NCBI RefSeq assembly: GCF_037023725.1
Contig: NZ_CP146077.1
Coordinates: forward strand, 1,835,001-1,899,000
Source: Pseudomonas bubulae
GTDB lineage: Bacteria; Pseudomonadota; Gammaproteobacteria; Pseudomonadales; Pseudomonadaceae
Length of the DNA: 64,000 nt
Direction of reading: 5' to 3'
The notes under the pieces are model-generated. The model saw only the letters and a program-made list of their open reading frames with translations, did not search any database and was not told the DNA's origin. The translations under genes and the position numbers were made by a program. This document shows, piece after piece, positions 1 to 9,708 of this stretch (positions are counted from its first letter, which is position 1; the number at the start of each line of letters is the position of its first letter).

Positions 1-883
1 CGATGCCATTTCCCACGGTGCAACGGGTAAAGGTAATGACCAGGTTCGCTTTGAACTGGGTGCCTATGCCTTGAAGCCAGGGGTGAAGGTTATTGCTCCT
101 TGGCGTGAGTGGGACTTGCTCTCCCGTGAAAAGCTGATGGATTACGCTGAAAAGCATGCAATCCCGATCGAGCGTCACGGCAAGAAAAAATCCCCGTACT
201 CGATGGATGCCAACTTGCTGCATATCTCCTACGAAGGTGGTGTGCTCGAAGATACCTGGACTGAGCACGAAGAAGACATGTGGAAGTGGACCGTCTCTCC
301 GGAGAACGCTCCTGACAAGCCGCAGTACCTAGAACTGACCTACCGTAATGGCGACATCGTTGCGCTGGACGGTGTTGAGATGACACCTGCGACTGTTCTG
401 GCAACGTTGAACCGCATTGGTGGCGAACACGGTATCGGCCGTCTGGATATCGTCGAAAACCGTTATGTTGGCATGAAGTCCCGTGGTTGCTATGAAACCC
501 CGGGCGGCACCATCATGTTGCGTGCTCACCGCGCCATTGAGTCGATTACTCTGGATCGTGAAGTCGCTCACTTGAAAGACGAGTTGATGCCAAAGTACGC
601 CAGCCTGATCTACACCGGCTACTGGTGGAGCCCTGAGCGCATCATGCTGCAACAGATGATTGATGCTTCGCAGGTTCACGTTAACGGTGTTGTTCGCCTC
701 AAGCTGTACAAAGGCAACGTGATTGTTACCGGTCGCAAGTCTGACGAGTCGTTGTTTGATGCCAACATCGCAACCTTTGAAGAGGATGGCGGTGCTTACA
801 ATCAGGCCGATGCTGCCGGCTTCATCAAGTTGAATGCATTGCGCATGCGTATTGCTGCAAATAAAGGGCGCAAGTTGTTCTAA
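1..883 (+). CDS. argG: Argininosuccinate synthase, 3' part (5' end outside window)
   Basis: Argininosuccinate synthase joins citrulline and aspartate with ATP, the penultimate step of arginine synthesis in the cytoplasm. The open frame runs in from the left edge (frame begins at base 2) and ends with TAA at 881-883, giving 293 visible codons. The family is usually about 400 residues, so roughly the first 110 are missing. The first visible residues include the family motif [14 protein letters not shown], part of the nucleotide/citrulline-binding region, and the rest reads as the normal C-terminal domain ending GRKLF. The gene is followed by its own rho-independent terminator at 902-931, so it is probably a single unit or the last gene of one. 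Identity is secure. Confidence 0.97.
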   Translation, partial: DAISHGATGKGNDQVRFELGAYALKPGVKVIAPWREWDLLSREKLMDYAEKHAIPIERHGKKKSPYSMDANLLHISYEGGVLEDTWTEHEEDMWKWTVSPENAPDKPQYLELTYRNGDIVALDGVEMTPATVLATLNRIGGEHGIGRLDIVENRYVGMKSRGCYETPGGTIMLRAHRAIESITLDREVAHLKDELMPKYASLIYTGYWWSPERIMLQQMIDASQVHVNGVVRLKLYKGNVIVTGRKSDESLFDANIATFEEDGGAYNQADAAGFIKLNALRMRIAANKGRKLF

Positions 884-901
884 TACAGCTCGCCTGGTAA
901 A

Positions 902-931
902 GCCCCAGCCAATTGGCTGGGGCTTTTTTTT
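902..931 (+). terminator. Rho-independent terminator of argG
   Basis: A perfect 9-bp inverted repeat (GCCCCAGCC / GGCTGGGGC) with an AATT loop is followed by eight T residues, 18 bases after the argG stop codon. The opposite strand has only a short T run, so it mainly serves argG. Confidence 0.93.
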
Positions 932-940
932 GCCTGCAAT

Positions 941-1732
941 TCAGGTATTTGTTTGGGGGCGGGGTGAGTTAAGCAGGGTGAATCTGTGTGCGTCGGTGTT
1001 GTAGCTGATAATGGTTGTATGGTTGATGGATGACGTATGTTTGAAGTTGTCGATGGCCCGTCGAATAGTTTCCTGAGGAATACTGGAGTGCTGGTTGGTA
1101 AGCAGTAGCAGTACAGCATGTCTGGGGGGCGTGTTTTTATATTTGCGGGTTGCTTTGTAATAGATATGTAATACCTCTTCGGCAGTGCCTTTATGAGGGG
1201 AGAGCAAGTGCAGGTAGTTCAGGTCCATAAGATAAAGTGTTTTTAACTCTGAGCCCTCTCTCCATGCATGACTCTTGGCAAAGAATGTTGCGTGCGCTCT
1301 TTCGGGGGGTGGAAACGGGGGAGGGTCTACGTGGTGGACTCTTTGGCCTTGAAGGAAGATGTTATGGGGTCTGTATAAGCTGTACGGGGAGCCTGAAGGG
1401 CAGGCGGGTATAAATAGTTGTGCGGATGTACTTGTGCTTGCAAATGAATTGCCTTGCTTCAGGCAAGGGCCAGTCGGCTGAGAGAACCCTTCCGGAGTAT
1501 TCTCGGCTTTGGATAAGTCAGCGGGGGTATAAAGTGTTTTGTTATTGAAGTTTAAGGTCAGGAAAAACAACGTGATCAGAAGTGATGGGAACACAATCAG
1601 GAACCATACGTATATTTTTTGATGCTCACTGTCGATATAAGGGAGAGAGACTGCAGCGGACGCTTCCGTCAGCATTGAAAAAACAGCGATAACGGTAAGT
1701 GGATGGTTGATTTTTATGGTGTTTTTTATCAT
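941..1732 (-). CDS. Hypothetical membrane or exported protein
   Basis: Not recognised beyond being an uncharacterised protein. Starting at the ATG at 1732 (AAAGG seven bases upstream) it has 263 residues. The N-terminus looks like a signal peptide ending near ASA (about residue 27), or a first membrane helix. A clear hydrophobic helix follows at about residues 41-62 (YVWFLIVFPSLLITLFFLTL). The remainder is polar, with a Pro-rich stretch (DPPPFPPPERAH) and a soluble C-terminal part. An upstream in-frame codon would add 30 residues, but these lack a ribosome site and look non-coding. It is convergent with argG and read toward it. Codon use and base composition look more AT-rich than the neighbours, which together with the AT-rich spacer upstream suggests an accessory gene. 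Confidence 0.6.
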   Translation of the reverse strand: MIKNTIKINHPLTVIAVFSMLTEASAAVSLPYIDSEHQKIYVWFLIVFPSLLITLFFLTLNFNNKTLYTPADLSKAENTPEGFSQPTGPCLKQGNSFASTSTSAQLFIPACPSGSPYSLYRPHNIFLQGQRVHHVDPPPFPPPERAHATFFAKSHAWREGSELKTLYLMDLNYLHLLSPHKGTAEEVLHIYYKATRKYKNTPPRHAVLLLLTNQHSSIPQETIRRAIDNFKHTSSINHTTIISYNTDAHRFTLLNSPRPQTNT

Positions 1733-2725
1733 GAAAGTGCCTTTTGGTAAAAGTCGGAATGATAAGGAAGAAGGCGCTTCTTGGCGGTGTATGGCCAGCT
1801 TGGAGTATCTGTGCAGGGTCAATGTAAGTCGGGTGATTGGTTCAGCGCTTTCTTCAGGGAGTTGCTAGCGTTTTTTAAAATTAGTCGTGTTTTTTTTTAA
1901 GGCGCAAATCAATTGCATGAGATTGTGTCGCGCCCGGCTGGCGGAATTTATCGATTTCTTGAATAAGAGGTTTGTTTTTGTAGGGGGGCTGTCGTTATCA
2001 GATCGGACCTTGTTAAAGGGCGTTAAGTGTTTTTTGTAAAGGGTGTAAGGTTTTTAGTCAGTGACTGATTTGAATGATAAGTCTGAGAGGGAGTTGTAGG
2101 TGGATGAACGTATCTATCGAATATTTATTTTTATCTTGGTTGGGTTTGCCTGGGCGAACGTCTTGCCGTTATTTTAGCGTGATTTAATGCTTTAGGTGTT
2201 TTCCTAATGATTTGTAGTCCGATTCTGTAAGCATGAAATTGTAATATTTTCCCTTGGAAAAATAGTAGATTTAATTTGAATGAACATTGAGATTTGTCAC
2301 TGTGTTTTTTGTGGTTTTTAATGGGGGTGGGGCATTTTATTTGGGCGGCAGGCCATGGGGGTGGGGTATGTAGTTGGGTTGTCAGGCTGTTTGGTCAGAT
2401 TTTTGAATGTGTTTTATATCTGGTTTTTTGAATGTGTCTTAAGTGGGTACGATTTCGTTATCTGTGTGAAAGTGTTGCAGTTCTATGTTGGGTTTTTATT
2501 TTAATTCTCGGCGCTTTCTTGAGTTTCGGTCTTCCCATGTCTGGCAGCTTGTGACGAAAGTGTGTGGGGGGCGTTTCAATGGGCGATATCTGTAGGGTTG
2601 ATCTCCAATATTTGTAGGAAATGTCTTTGGTTGTTGATGCTTGAGGGGGTGCTATGCCCAGTTTGTTGCGACTAGGCTATGGTGCTGGTTCTGAAAATTC
2701 GAACAGCGATAAATTGGAATGGCCC
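1733..2725. other. Long T-rich spacer without a recognisable gene
   Basis: About 990 bases separate the hypothetical gene from the response regulator. The plus strand is visibly T- and G-rich (runs such as TTTTTTTTTAAGGCG near 1890) and lower in GC than the surroundings. No open frame with a ribosome site and plausible protein was found. It must contain the two divergent promoters and could hide an untranslated RNA, but no terminator-like hairpin with a T run was seen. Confidence 0.5.
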
Positions 2726-3352
2726 ATGAATAAAGTGCTGATCGTGGATGATCATCCTGTAATTCGTCTTGCTGTGCGTATGCTCATGGAACGACATGGC
2801 TACGAGGTTATTGCAGAGACGGATAATGGTGTGGATGCTTTGCAGCTTACGCGTGAATATGCGCCTGATATCGTAATTCTGGATATTGGAATACCTAGGC
2901 TTGACGGGCTTGAAGTTATAGCGCGGTTGTCCACACCGGCAGTGCCTATCAAGGTGCTGGTGTTGACTTCACAAGCCCCGGGTCACTTTTCCATGCGTTG
3001 CATGCAAGCCGGTGCAGCCGGTTATGTATGCAAGCAGCAGGACTTGACTGAACTGTTGAGTGCAATCAAGGCCGTACTGTCTGGCTACAGTTATTTCCCG
3101 AATCAAGCCTTGCACTCAGTACGTTCAAGCTTGGGGAATGCCAGTGAGGCAGATATGGTCAATCGCCTTTCTGGGCGAGAAATGATGGTGTTGCAGCAGT
3201 TGGCACGTGGAAAGAGTAACAAGGAAATTGCGGATGGCATGTTTTTGAGCAATAAAACGGTGAGCACCTACAAAACGCGCCTTTTATTGAAGCTTAATGC
3301 CCGTTCACTTGTAGATTTGATTGAGCTGGCACAGCGCAATGGCCTGGTGTGA
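2726..3352 (+). CDS. NarL/FixJ-type response regulator (BvgA/EvgA-like)
   Basis: A two-component response regulator that would bind DNA after phosphorylation. From the ATG at 2726 it has 208 residues: a receiver domain (about 1-120) with the acidic pair D8/D9, phospho-acceptor D53 in VILDIGIP, a conserved Thr in LVLTS and Lys in the CKQQ segment, then a LuxR-type helix-turn-helix (about 145-205) containing GKSNKEIADGMFLSNKTVSTYK. No sensor kinase gene is adjacent, so its partner is encoded elsewhere. Start choice: the domain begins at the chosen ATG, but an in-frame ATG at 2654 has a better ribosome site (GAGGGGG) and would add 24 non-domain residues. A terminator follows at 3394-3419. The overall family is secure, the exact orthologue is not. 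Confidence 0.88.
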   Translation: MNKVLIVDDHPVIRLAVRMLMERHGYEVIAETDNGVDALQLTREYAPDIVILDIGIPRLDGLEVIARLSTPAVPIKVLVLTSQAPGHFSMRCMQAGAAGYVCKQQDLTELLSAIKAVLSGYSYFPNQALHSVRSSLGNASEADMVNRLSGREMMVLQQLARGKSNKEIADGMFLSNKTVSTYKTRLLLKLNARSLVDLIELAQRNGLV

Positions 3353-3393
3353 AGAGAGGGGCTTGAAGATGTAATACCCCAAGCCCCCTGAGC

Positions 3394-3419
3394 AAAAGCC
3401 TCCACAACAGGAGGCTTTT
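3394..3419. terminator. Bidirectional terminator between response regulator and PA3496-family gene
   Basis: Perfect 10-bp inverted repeat AAAAGCCTCC / GGAGGCTTTT around ACAACA. It has A/T-rich ends on both strands and lies between the convergent stop codons at 3352 and 3438. Confidence 0.85.
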
Positions 3420-3437
3420 GATGCCGTATCTCCGGGA

Positions 3438-3620
3438 TTACAGGTCGTATCCATAATCTTCCAGCTCTTTTCTGAGCCGTTTTTCTTCCAGCAGTGCGTC
3501 AATGGTGCGGCGTTTGGCCAGATTGGTTTTAGCGACCTCGACAACAGGCTCTACGACTTCGTCCGAATCGACGACTGCGAAATCTTCCTCTACTTCCAGT
3601 TCTTCTTTGCCAGTGCTCAT
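3438..3620 (-). CDS. PA3496-family small acidic protein
   Basis: A 60-residue protein of the PA3496 family, named in some annotations as a putative envelope integrity protein. The N-terminal half is very acidic (EEDFAVVDSDEVVEP) and the C-terminal half is a charged helix (RRTIDALLEEKRLRKELEDYGYDL). It has no signal peptide or membrane segment. It is read in the same direction as nth, just downstream of it, as in P. aeruginosa where PA3495 is nth and PA3496 its neighbour. The ATG has a usable ribosome site (GGAGTG) before it. Its molecular role is unknown to me. Confidence 0.8.
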   Translation of the reverse strand: MSTGKEELEVEEDFAVVDSDEVVEPVVEVAKTNLAKRRTIDALLEEKRLRKELEDYGYDL

Positions 3621-3726
3621 TCAATTCACTCCAGGCTAAGACAGCTAATGGCGCCCCTTATAGCGATAATCGCTCGTTGGGTAAAAAAGATTTTCTCAAT
3701 CGATCAGCCCATAGAACGCCTATCAC

Positions 3727-4365
3727 TCAATCATCAGAGGTTTTTTCCTTGAAATCGCACAGGTCTTCTATGCGACAACTGCCGCACCGAGGCTTGCGCG
3801 CCTGGCACACGTAGCGCCCGTGCAGGATAAGCCAGTGATGGGCGTCCAGCAGGTAGGGTTTTGGTACGTACTTCATGAGGTTTTTTTCGACCTCCACCAC
3901 GTTTTTGCCAGGGGCAATACCGGTTCGGTTGCTGACCCTGAAAATATGGGTGTCTACAGCCATTGTCAGTTGCCGGAAAGCTGTATTGAGCACAACGTTT
4001 GCCGTTTTACGACCTACCCCGGGCAGTGCTTCAAGCTCTTCTCGGGTCTGTGGGACCTGGCTGCCATGGCGCTCAATCAATAAACGGCAGGTTTCGATCA
4101 CGTTCTTGGCCTTGCTGTTATACAGGCCAATGGTCTTGATGTAGTGCGACAGTCCTTCCACTCCCAGAGCGTAGATGGCTTCTGGTGTGTTGGCGACCGG
4201 AAACAGTTTGGCCATTGCCTTGTTAACGCTGACGTCAGTGGCCTGTGCAGACAGGATCACGGCGATAAGCAGTTCAAAAGGCGATGAATAGGCCAGTTCG
4301 GTTTTAGGTTCAGGGTTGTCTTCGTGAAACCGGCGAAATATTTCAAGGCGCTTTACGGCGTTCAT
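3727..4365 (-). CDS. nth: Endonuclease III (DNA glycosylase/AP lyase)
   Basis: Base-excision repair enzyme that removes oxidised pyrimidines and cleaves at the resulting abasic site. The 212-residue length matches the E. coli enzyme. The helix-hairpin-helix motif LPGVGRKTA carries the catalytic Lys (about residue 120), and the GPD-type Asp follows in MAVDTHIFRV (about 138). Four cysteines near the C-terminus (CQARKPRCGSCRIEDLC) ligate the 4Fe-4S cluster. It lies 58 bases downstream of the RnfB-like gene on the same strand, the arrangement known from the rnf-nth cluster of P. aeruginosa, so they probably share a transcript. The start is the first Met of the family consensus (MNAVKRLEIF). Confidence 0.97.
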   Translation of the reverse strand: MNAVKRLEIFRRFHEDNPEPKTELAYSSPFELLIAVILSAQATDVSVNKAMAKLFPVANTPEAIYALGVEGLSHYIKTIGLYNSKAKNVIETCRLLIERHGSQVPQTREELEALPGVGRKTANVVLNTAFRQLTMAVDTHIFRVSNRTGIAPGKNVVEVEKNLMKYVPKPYLLDAHHWLILHGRYVCQARKPRCGSCRIEDLCDFKEKTSDD

Positions 4366-4423
4366 GGTTAAAAACGTTCCTGAAGAGCAGTCCGATAAAC
4401 GGTGGGGCGCTTATATGGTTTTT

Positions 4424-5416
4424 TCAAGTCTTGCCCGGATCCAGCGCATTGAGTGCGGATTCTGCCTGAGTGACAGCGTCAGCCAAAAGTGTCAGCTCGG
4501 TGCCGGACACCTCTTGGCCCATGGCTTTTTTAAGTTCGGCGCGGCGCATGGCCAGCTGGATTTTTGCCCGTTTGAGTTTGGCAGTATTGGCTATCGGTGC
4601 GGGTGTGGCGGCCAGGGGCATTGACTCCAGTTGAGCCAGTGCCTGCTGCGCGGATTCAAACTGCTGTTGCAGAATAACCAGCTGAGATTGCTGCTGTGCG
4701 GTTGGCGGATGCCCGAAGGCCTTCAACGATTTGTTCAATTGCGCGCGGGCCATGGCCAGAGTGACCTTGGCTTTTTTAAGTGCGGCGTCATTGAGGCTGC
4801 CTGATGCTGCCCCGGGTAAATCCGTTTGCGTGCCGCTGAGGGTTGCTGCAGGCGGGCGCTGGGCACGGGCAAGGCGTTCAGCTTGCCTGTGCAGCTCTTC
4901 GTGGCGCAGGCGTTCGTCGCGCGACTCGAAACGCTTGCGGGCATGCTCGCGTTTCTGGTTACGGGCGTTGAACTGCTCTTCATTCTGAGCGAGGCCGCCG
5001 ACAATCGGGATGACATTGGCAGGCAGCGGGTGCATTTCGATGCAGTCCACCGGGCATGGCGCAACGCAGAGATCGCAACCGGTGCATTCATCGATAATCA
5101 CGCTGTGCATCAGTTTGGCGGCGCCAAGAATGGCATCGATCGGGCAGGCCTGAATGCATTTGGTGCAGCCGATGCATTCGGCTTCGCGAATATAGGCCAC
5201 TTGCGGTGGGGCCTGGCCGCGATCGGTATCCAGTTGCAGTACGGGAACCCTGAGCAAGCTGGCCAGTGCAGCAATGGTTTCGGCACCGCCAGGCGGGCAC
5301 TTGTTGATTGCCTCGCCTTGAGCAATACCTTGCGCATAAGGTTTGCAGCCAGGATGGCCGCATTTCCCGCATTGAGTTTGCGGCAGTAAAGCATCAATAC
5401 GTTGAATCAGGCTCAT
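4424..5416 (-). CDS. rnfB: RnfB-like ferredoxin protein with long C-terminal extension, no other rnf genes nearby
   Basis: An iron-sulfur electron carrier related to the RnfB/RsxB subunit of the Rnf complex. From the ATG at 5416 it has 330 residues. An Fe-S domain follows the start (CGKCGHPGC, then CPPGG, about residues 16-45), and two ferredoxin motifs are present ([12 protein letters not shown] and [12 protein letters not shown], about 85-125). The N-terminal membrane anchor of classical RnfB is missing. After the ferredoxin part comes a roughly 190-residue Ala/Gln/Lys-rich region, probably helical, with a repeated segment ([21 protein letters not shown] and [19 protein letters not shown]). 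Neighbours are nth and metG, with no rnfACDGE, so it cannot form a standard Rnf complex from this locus. A partner elsewhere, or an independent electron-transfer job, is inferred. Confidence 0.88.
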   Translation of the reverse strand: MSLIQRIDALLPQTQCGKCGHPGCKPYAQGIAQGEAINKCPPGGAETIAALASLLRVPVLQLDTDRGQAPPQVAYIREAECIGCTKCIQACPIDAILGAAKLMHSVIIDECTGCDLCVAPCPVDCIEMHPLPANVIPIVGGLAQNEEQFNARNQKREHARKRFESRDERLRHEELHRQAERLARAQRPPAATLSGTQTDLPGAASGSLNDAALKKAKVTLAMARAQLNKSLKAFGHPPTAQQQSQLVILQQQFESAQQALAQLESMPLAATPAPIANTAKLKRAKIQLAMRRAELKKAMGQEVSGTELTLLADAVTQAESALNALDPGKT

Positions 5417-5620
5417 GGTGTGATCAGTCCAGCTACAGCGGGTCGCATCTGGGCGACGCTCAACATGCGCAGAGATAAATAGGGGCGTGACGGTCAAGCG
5501 TGGGTGCAAGATCGTTCAGCTCGGTAAAGACGGCTGATTATCCGGCATGACGGGAGGGGCGGCTACTGATGAACAGCGTCTGGTGGCCTGCAGGCCACCA
5601 GACGGTGCAAAGGGGCAGTG

Positions 5621-7672
5621 TTACTTGATGCGCTGACCTGGCTTGGCGCCGCTGTCCGGGCTGAGCAGGTAAATTTCTTCACCGCCAGGGCCGGCAGCCA
5701 TCACCATGCCTTCAGATATGCCAAAGCGCATTTTGCGTGGCTTCAGGTTGGCGATCATCATGGTCAGACGACCTTCAAGCTCGGCCGGGTTCGGGTAGGC
5801 GCTCTTGATTCCCGAAAACACGTTGCGTTGCTCGTCGCCAATATCCAGGGTCAGGCGCAGCAGCTTGTCGGCACCTTCAACCGCTTCGGCCTTGAGAATC
5901 AGCGCGACGCGCAAGTCCACGGCAGCGAAGGTATCGAACTCGATTTCTGCGGCCAGCGGCTCCTTGACCAGTTCGCCGTTGCCCTGTGGTGCAGCGCTGC
6001 CGGTGTCGGTCTGGCTGGCGACCAGATCTTCTTTCGAAGCATCGGTCATGGCCTGGACCTTGACCGGGTCGATACGGGTCAGCAATGGCTTGAATGCGTT
6101 CAATTGGTGGTTGGCCAGCAACACCTGGTGATCGTTCCAGGTCAGGGGGGCGACATTCAGGAATGCCTCTGCATCGGCAGCCAAAACTGGCAGGACCGGC
6201 TTGAGGAAGATGATCAGCTGGCGGAAGAGGTTGATGCCCAGTGCGCAGACCGCCTGAACTTCAGCTTGCTTGCCTTCAACTTTGGCCATTGCCCAAGGAG
6301 CCTTGTCAGCGATCCAGGCGTTGGCACGGTCGGCCAACGCCATGATTTCACGCATGGCACGGGCGAAGTCACGGGCTTCATAGGCCTCGGCAATGCTGGG
6401 TGCGGCGGCCAGGAACGCTTCGGTCAGTTCGGGAGCAGCATTGCCCTCGACCATCACACCGGCGTTACCCTTGTGAATAAAGCCTGCACAACGACTGGCG
6501 ATATTGACCACTTTGCCGACAAGGTCCGAGTTGACCTTCTGTACGAAGTCTTCCAGGTTCAGGTCCAGGTCATCAACCCCGCGACCCAGCTTGGAGGCGT
6601 AGTAGTAGCGCAGGTATTCCGGTGCCAGGTGGTCCAGGTAGGTGCGGGCCTTGATAAAGGTGCCGCGGGATTTGGACATCTTCTGGCCGTTGACGGTCAG
6701 GTAACCGTGAACGTTGATGGCAGTAGGCTTGCGATAGCCTGCGCCTTCGAGCATGGCTGGCCAGAACAGGGCGTGGAAGTTAACGATGTCCTTGCCGATA
6801 AAATGGTACAGCTCGGCGGTGGAGTCCTTGGCCCAGTACGCGTCGAAGTCCAGATCTGGACGGCGGGCGCAGAGGTTCTTGAAACTGGCCATGTAGCCGA
6901 TTGGTGCGTCCAGCCATACATAGAAGTACTTGCCTGGCGCGTCCGGGATCTCGAAGCCGAAGTACGGCGCATCGCGGGAGATATCCCACTGTTGCAGGCC
7001 GGTATCCAGCCATTCGGCGATCTTGTTGGCTACAGCATCCTGCAGGGCGCCGCTGCGGGTCCAGCTTTTGAGCATGGCATCGAAGTCGGGCAGCTTGAAG
7101 AAGAAGTGCTCGGAATCCTTGAGTACCGGAGTGGCGCCGGAGATGGCGGACTTGGGATTCTTCAGATCGGTTGGCGCGTAGGTGGCGCCGCATTTTTCGC
7201 AGTTGTCGCCGTACTGATCGTCAGTGCCGCATTTAGGGCAGGTGCCCTTGATGAAGCGGTCGGCCAGGAACATTTTCTTTTCCGGGTCGAAGTACTGGGT
7301 GATCGAGCGGGTAGCGATATGCCCGGCTTCGCGCAGCTTGATGTAGATCGCACTCGACAGCTCACGGTTTTCTTCGGCGTGGGTCGAGTGGAAGTTGTCG
7401 AAATCGACGAGGAACTCGGCAAAGTCGGCGCTGTGTTCAGCCTGGACGTTGGCGATCAGTTGCTCGGGGGTGATGCCTTCTTTCTCGGCGCGCAACATGA
7501 TGGCCGAGCCGTGGGCATCGTCTGCGCAGACATAAGTGCACTGATTGCCGCGAAGTTTCTGGAAGCGCACCCACATATCAGTCTGGATGTACTCAAGCAT
7601 ATGGCCAAGGTGAATTGAACCATTGGCATAGGGCAGGGCGCTGGTGACTAAGATATTGCGTGGCTCGGACAT
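5621..7672 (-). CDS. metG: Methionyl-tRNA synthetase
   Basis: Charges tRNA-Met with methionine in the cytoplasm. The 683 residues match the long (class I, dimeric) bacterial form. The HIGH-type signature reads [10 protein letters not shown] near the N-terminus. A zinc-binding insertion carries paired cysteines ([18 protein letters not shown], about residues 144-161). The KMSKS loop is intact ([11 protein letters not shown], about 332), and the C-terminal EMAP/Trbp-like tRNA-binding domain occupies about 580-683. It is divergent from apbC across about 180 bases and read toward the rnfB/nth pair. Nothing is unusual; identity is secure. Confidence 0.98.
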   Translation of the reverse strand: MSEPRNILVTSALPYANGSIHLGHMLEYIQTDMWVRFQKLRGNQCTYVCADDAHGSAIMLRAEKEGITPEQLIANVQAEHSADFAEFLVDFDNFHSTHAEENRELSSAIYIKLREAGHIATRSITQYFDPEKKMFLADRFIKGTCPKCGTDDQYGDNCEKCGATYAPTDLKNPKSAISGATPVLKDSEHFFFKLPDFDAMLKSWTRSGALQDAVANKIAEWLDTGLQQWDISRDAPYFGFEIPDAPGKYFYVWLDAPIGYMASFKNLCARRPDLDFDAYWAKDSTAELYHFIGKDIVNFHALFWPAMLEGAGYRKPTAINVHGYLTVNGQKMSKSRGTFIKARTYLDHLAPEYLRYYYASKLGRGVDDLDLNLEDFVQKVNSDLVGKVVNIASRCAGFIHKGNAGVMVEGNAAPELTEAFLAAAPSIAEAYEARDFARAMREIMALADRANAWIADKAPWAMAKVEGKQAEVQAVCALGINLFRQLIIFLKPVLPVLAADAEAFLNVAPLTWNDHQVLLANHQLNAFKPLLTRIDPVKVQAMTDASKEDLVASQTDTGSAAPQGNGELVKEPLAAEIEFDTFAAVDLRVALILKAEAVEGADKLLRLTLDIGDEQRNVFSGIKSAYPNPAELEGRLTMMIANLKPRKMRFGISEGMVMAAGPGGEEIYLLSPDSGAKPGQRIK

Positions 7673-7853
7673 GGGGCTCGGCTACTTGATGAGACGGTGG
7701 TCGGCCACTATAAAGCGCCGGGCAATATATTTCACCCCGTGCTGGCGTATCTGATCGTTTGTGCTGTTTTTGTGCGGTTCAAAAGCCTGCTGCCGGTGGT
7801 TTATTACAGGTACGATAGCGGCCTGTTTTACTCAGTCTTTACGGGAGTTGCCC

Positions 7854-8948
7854 ATGAGCGCAGTTAATCGCGCAGCGGTGGAGGCCGTCCTTCGCCAATA
7901 CACCGACCCTTATCTGAATCAGGATCCGGTCAGTGCCGGATGCATCCGCAACATAGAGGTTCAGGGTGAGCGCGTCAGTGTTCAGCTTGAACTGGGTTAT
8001 GCCGCCGGTCTGTTCAAGGGTGGCTGGGCGCAGATCCTGCAAACCGCCATCGAAAACATGGATGGCGTGACCTCGGCCAAGGTCGAGATCAACTGCGTGA
8101 TTGCGGCGCACAAGGCGCAGGCGCAAATCCCGGGCCTGGCCAATGTGAAGAACATTGTGGCCGTGGCTTCCGGCAAGGGCGGTGTCGGCAAGTCCACCAC
8201 CGCAGCCAACCTGGCACTGGCGCTGGCCCGTGAAGGTGCGCGGGTGGGGATTCTGGACGCGGATATTTATGGTCCGAGCCAGGGCGTGATGTTTGGCATC
8301 GCTGAAGGTACGCGGCCGAAGATTCGTGATCAGAAGTGGTTCGTGCCCATCGAAGCCCATGGCGTTGAAGTCATGTCGATGGCCTTTTTGACTGACGACA
8401 ACACGCCGATGGTGTGGCGCGGTCCGATGGTGTCGGGTGCGTTGCTGCAGCTGGTGACACAAACGGCCTGGAATGACCTTGATTACCTGGTCATTGATAT
8501 GCCACCGGGTACCGGCGATATCCAGCTGACCCTGGCACAGAAAGTCCCGGTGACCGGGTCGGTGATTGTGACCACGCCGCAGGATCTGGCTTTGCTGGAT
8601 GCACGCAAGGGTGTCGAGATGTTCCGCAAGGTCAACATTCCGGTGCTGGGTGTTGTGGAGAACATGGCGGTACACATTTGCTCGAACTGTGGTCACGCAG
8701 AGCATCTGTTCGGTGAGGGTGGGGGGGAGAAGCTGGCAACGCAATATGGCGTTGAGGTGCTGGCCTCGCTGCCGCTGTCGATGGAAATCCGCGAGCAGGC
8801 CGACAATGGCAAGCCAACAGCGGTGGCTGACCCCAACAGCCCGGTTGCCTTGATCTATCAGGAGCTGGCCCGACAGGTGGGCGCGCGTATTGTCCTGCAT
8901 GAAGCGGCTTCGCAGGCTATGCCGACCATTACGACCACTGACGACTGA
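7854..8948 (+). CDS. apbC: Iron-sulfur cluster carrier protein ApbC (Mrp family)
   Basis: A P-loop ATPase that carries and transfers 4Fe-4S clusters to target proteins. The start at 7854 follows GGGAGTTGCCC and gives 364 residues. An N-terminal MIP18-like domain (about 1-85) is followed by the ATPase domain with the deviant Walker A GKGGVGKST (about 107-115), the Walker B region VIDMPPGTGD, and the CSNCG motif whose cysteines bind the bridging cluster. It is divergent from metG, an arrangement conserved in Pseudomonas. A REP-like inverted repeat and a bidirectional terminator follow it. The family is secure. Confidence 0.96.
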   Translation: MSAVNRAAVEAVLRQYTDPYLNQDPVSAGCIRNIEVQGERVSVQLELGYAAGLFKGGWAQILQTAIENMDGVTSAKVEINCVIAAHKAQAQIPGLANVKNIVAVASGKGGVGKSTTAANLALALAREGARVGILDADIYGPSQGVMFGIAEGTRPKIRDQKWFVPIEAHGVEVMSMAFLTDDNTPMVWRGPMVSGALLQLVTQTAWNDLDYLVIDMPPGTGDIQLTLAQKVPVTGSVIVTTPQDLALLDARKGVEMFRKVNIPVLGVVENMAVHICSNCGHAEHLFGEGGGEKLATQYGVEVLASLPLSMEIREQADNGKPTAVADPNSPVALIYQELARQVGARIVLHEAASQAMPTITTTDD

Positions 8949-8964
8949 ATTGCGATGAAATACC

Positions 8965-9069
8965 TGTAGTCGCTGACGAGGTACGAGGCTGCGATAAGGC
9001 CCCCAGGGCCTTCAGAAATTGGGGCCGCTATGCAGCCCATCGCCGCCTCGTGCCTCTTCAGCGACTACA
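8965..9069. repeat. Imperfect long inverted repeat (REP-like pair)
   Basis: TGTAGTCGCTGA at the left end is matched by the inverse TCAGCGACTACA at the right end. Inner blocks (GAGGTACGAGGCTGCGA against TCGCCGCCTCGTGCCTC) also pair imperfectly. The element fills the spacer after apbC, like other extragenic palindromes of this genus. Confidence 0.7.
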
Positions 9070-9097
9070 AAATCGTGCCTGGGTTTATTACGGGCAT

Positions 9098-9130
9098 AAA
9101 AAAACCCCGCTTTTAAGGGCGGGGTTTTTT
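9098..9130. terminator. Bidirectional terminator between apbC and the cold-shock gene
   Basis: CCCCGC / GCGGGG stem with A runs to the left and T runs to the right, so it works on both strands. It lies between the convergent apbC and cold-shock genes. Confidence 0.9.
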
Positions 9131-9146
9131 ACTGGATCAGTACAAG

Positions 9147-9356
9147 TTAGATAACTTGAACTTCCTCAGCTTGCATGCCTTTCTGACCGCGAGTAGCGAT
9201 GAAAGAAACCTGTTGGCCTTCTTTCAGGCTTTTGAAGCCGTCGGATTGGATTGCTTTGAAGTGAACAAACAGGTCGTCACCGGATTGTGGAGTGATGAAG
9301 CCGAAGCCTTTTTCATCGTTGAACCACTTAACGGTACCAGTTTGGCGATTAGACAT
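9147..9356 (-). CDS. CspA-family cold-shock protein (CapB-like)
   Basis: A 69-residue single-stranded nucleic-acid-binding protein that acts as an RNA chaperone. It consists of one five-stranded cold-shock domain with both RNA-binding motifs, KGFGFI (RNP1) and DLFVHF (RNP2). The sequence resembles the CapA/CapB cold-acclimation proteins of Pseudomonas. The start follows AAGGAG. Upstream, before the divergent dcd gene, lie about 350 bases. Cold-shock genes often have long regulatory 5' leaders and the space would allow one, but I cannot place the transcript start. Whether it is cold-induced or constitutive cannot be read from the sequence. Confidence 0.95.
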   Translation of the reverse strand: MSNRQTGTVKWFNDEKGFGFITPQSGDDLFVHFKAIQSDGFKSLKEGQQVSFIATRGQKGMQAEEVQVI

Positions 9357-9708
9357 GGTGTAACTCCTTGAACAAAGATAACTGCGACGCAGGAAAAGCC
9401 CTGGCCGAGACTGAGTGCAAAGAGCAGGAAAAATTCTTGGAGATGGTTGGATCGAAATTCAACATATCGTGTAGAGATTCTCAGTGACACAAGCAACACA
9501 GTGGCGCCACCTTAACGCTTTTTTCCGAACGTGCAAAGGGTCTTTGCGAAGGATTATCCAAAAACGTGACTGACGGTTGCCCTCACACCCTGTATTCAGG
9601 GGATCTCAAGCTAATTTCGATATTTTTTCCCCAGATTTTTGAACAGGGCCTTGGGGGGCGGTAAGATGCCCAACAGAATTTTCTACCTCGCTATTCAGGA
9701 CACCCGCC
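9357..9708. other. Divergent promoter region of the cold-shock gene and dcd
   Basis: About 350 bases without an open frame of interest. It must hold the promoters of both divergent genes and probably a long untranslated leader for the cold-shock gene. No operator could be named with confidence. Confidence 0.5.

Noticed and set aside
5618..7618. Very long open frame antisense to metG
   Set aside because: It lies fully opposite the well-supported metG gene, has no ribosome site or family resemblance, and is a composition effect of high-GC coding DNA.
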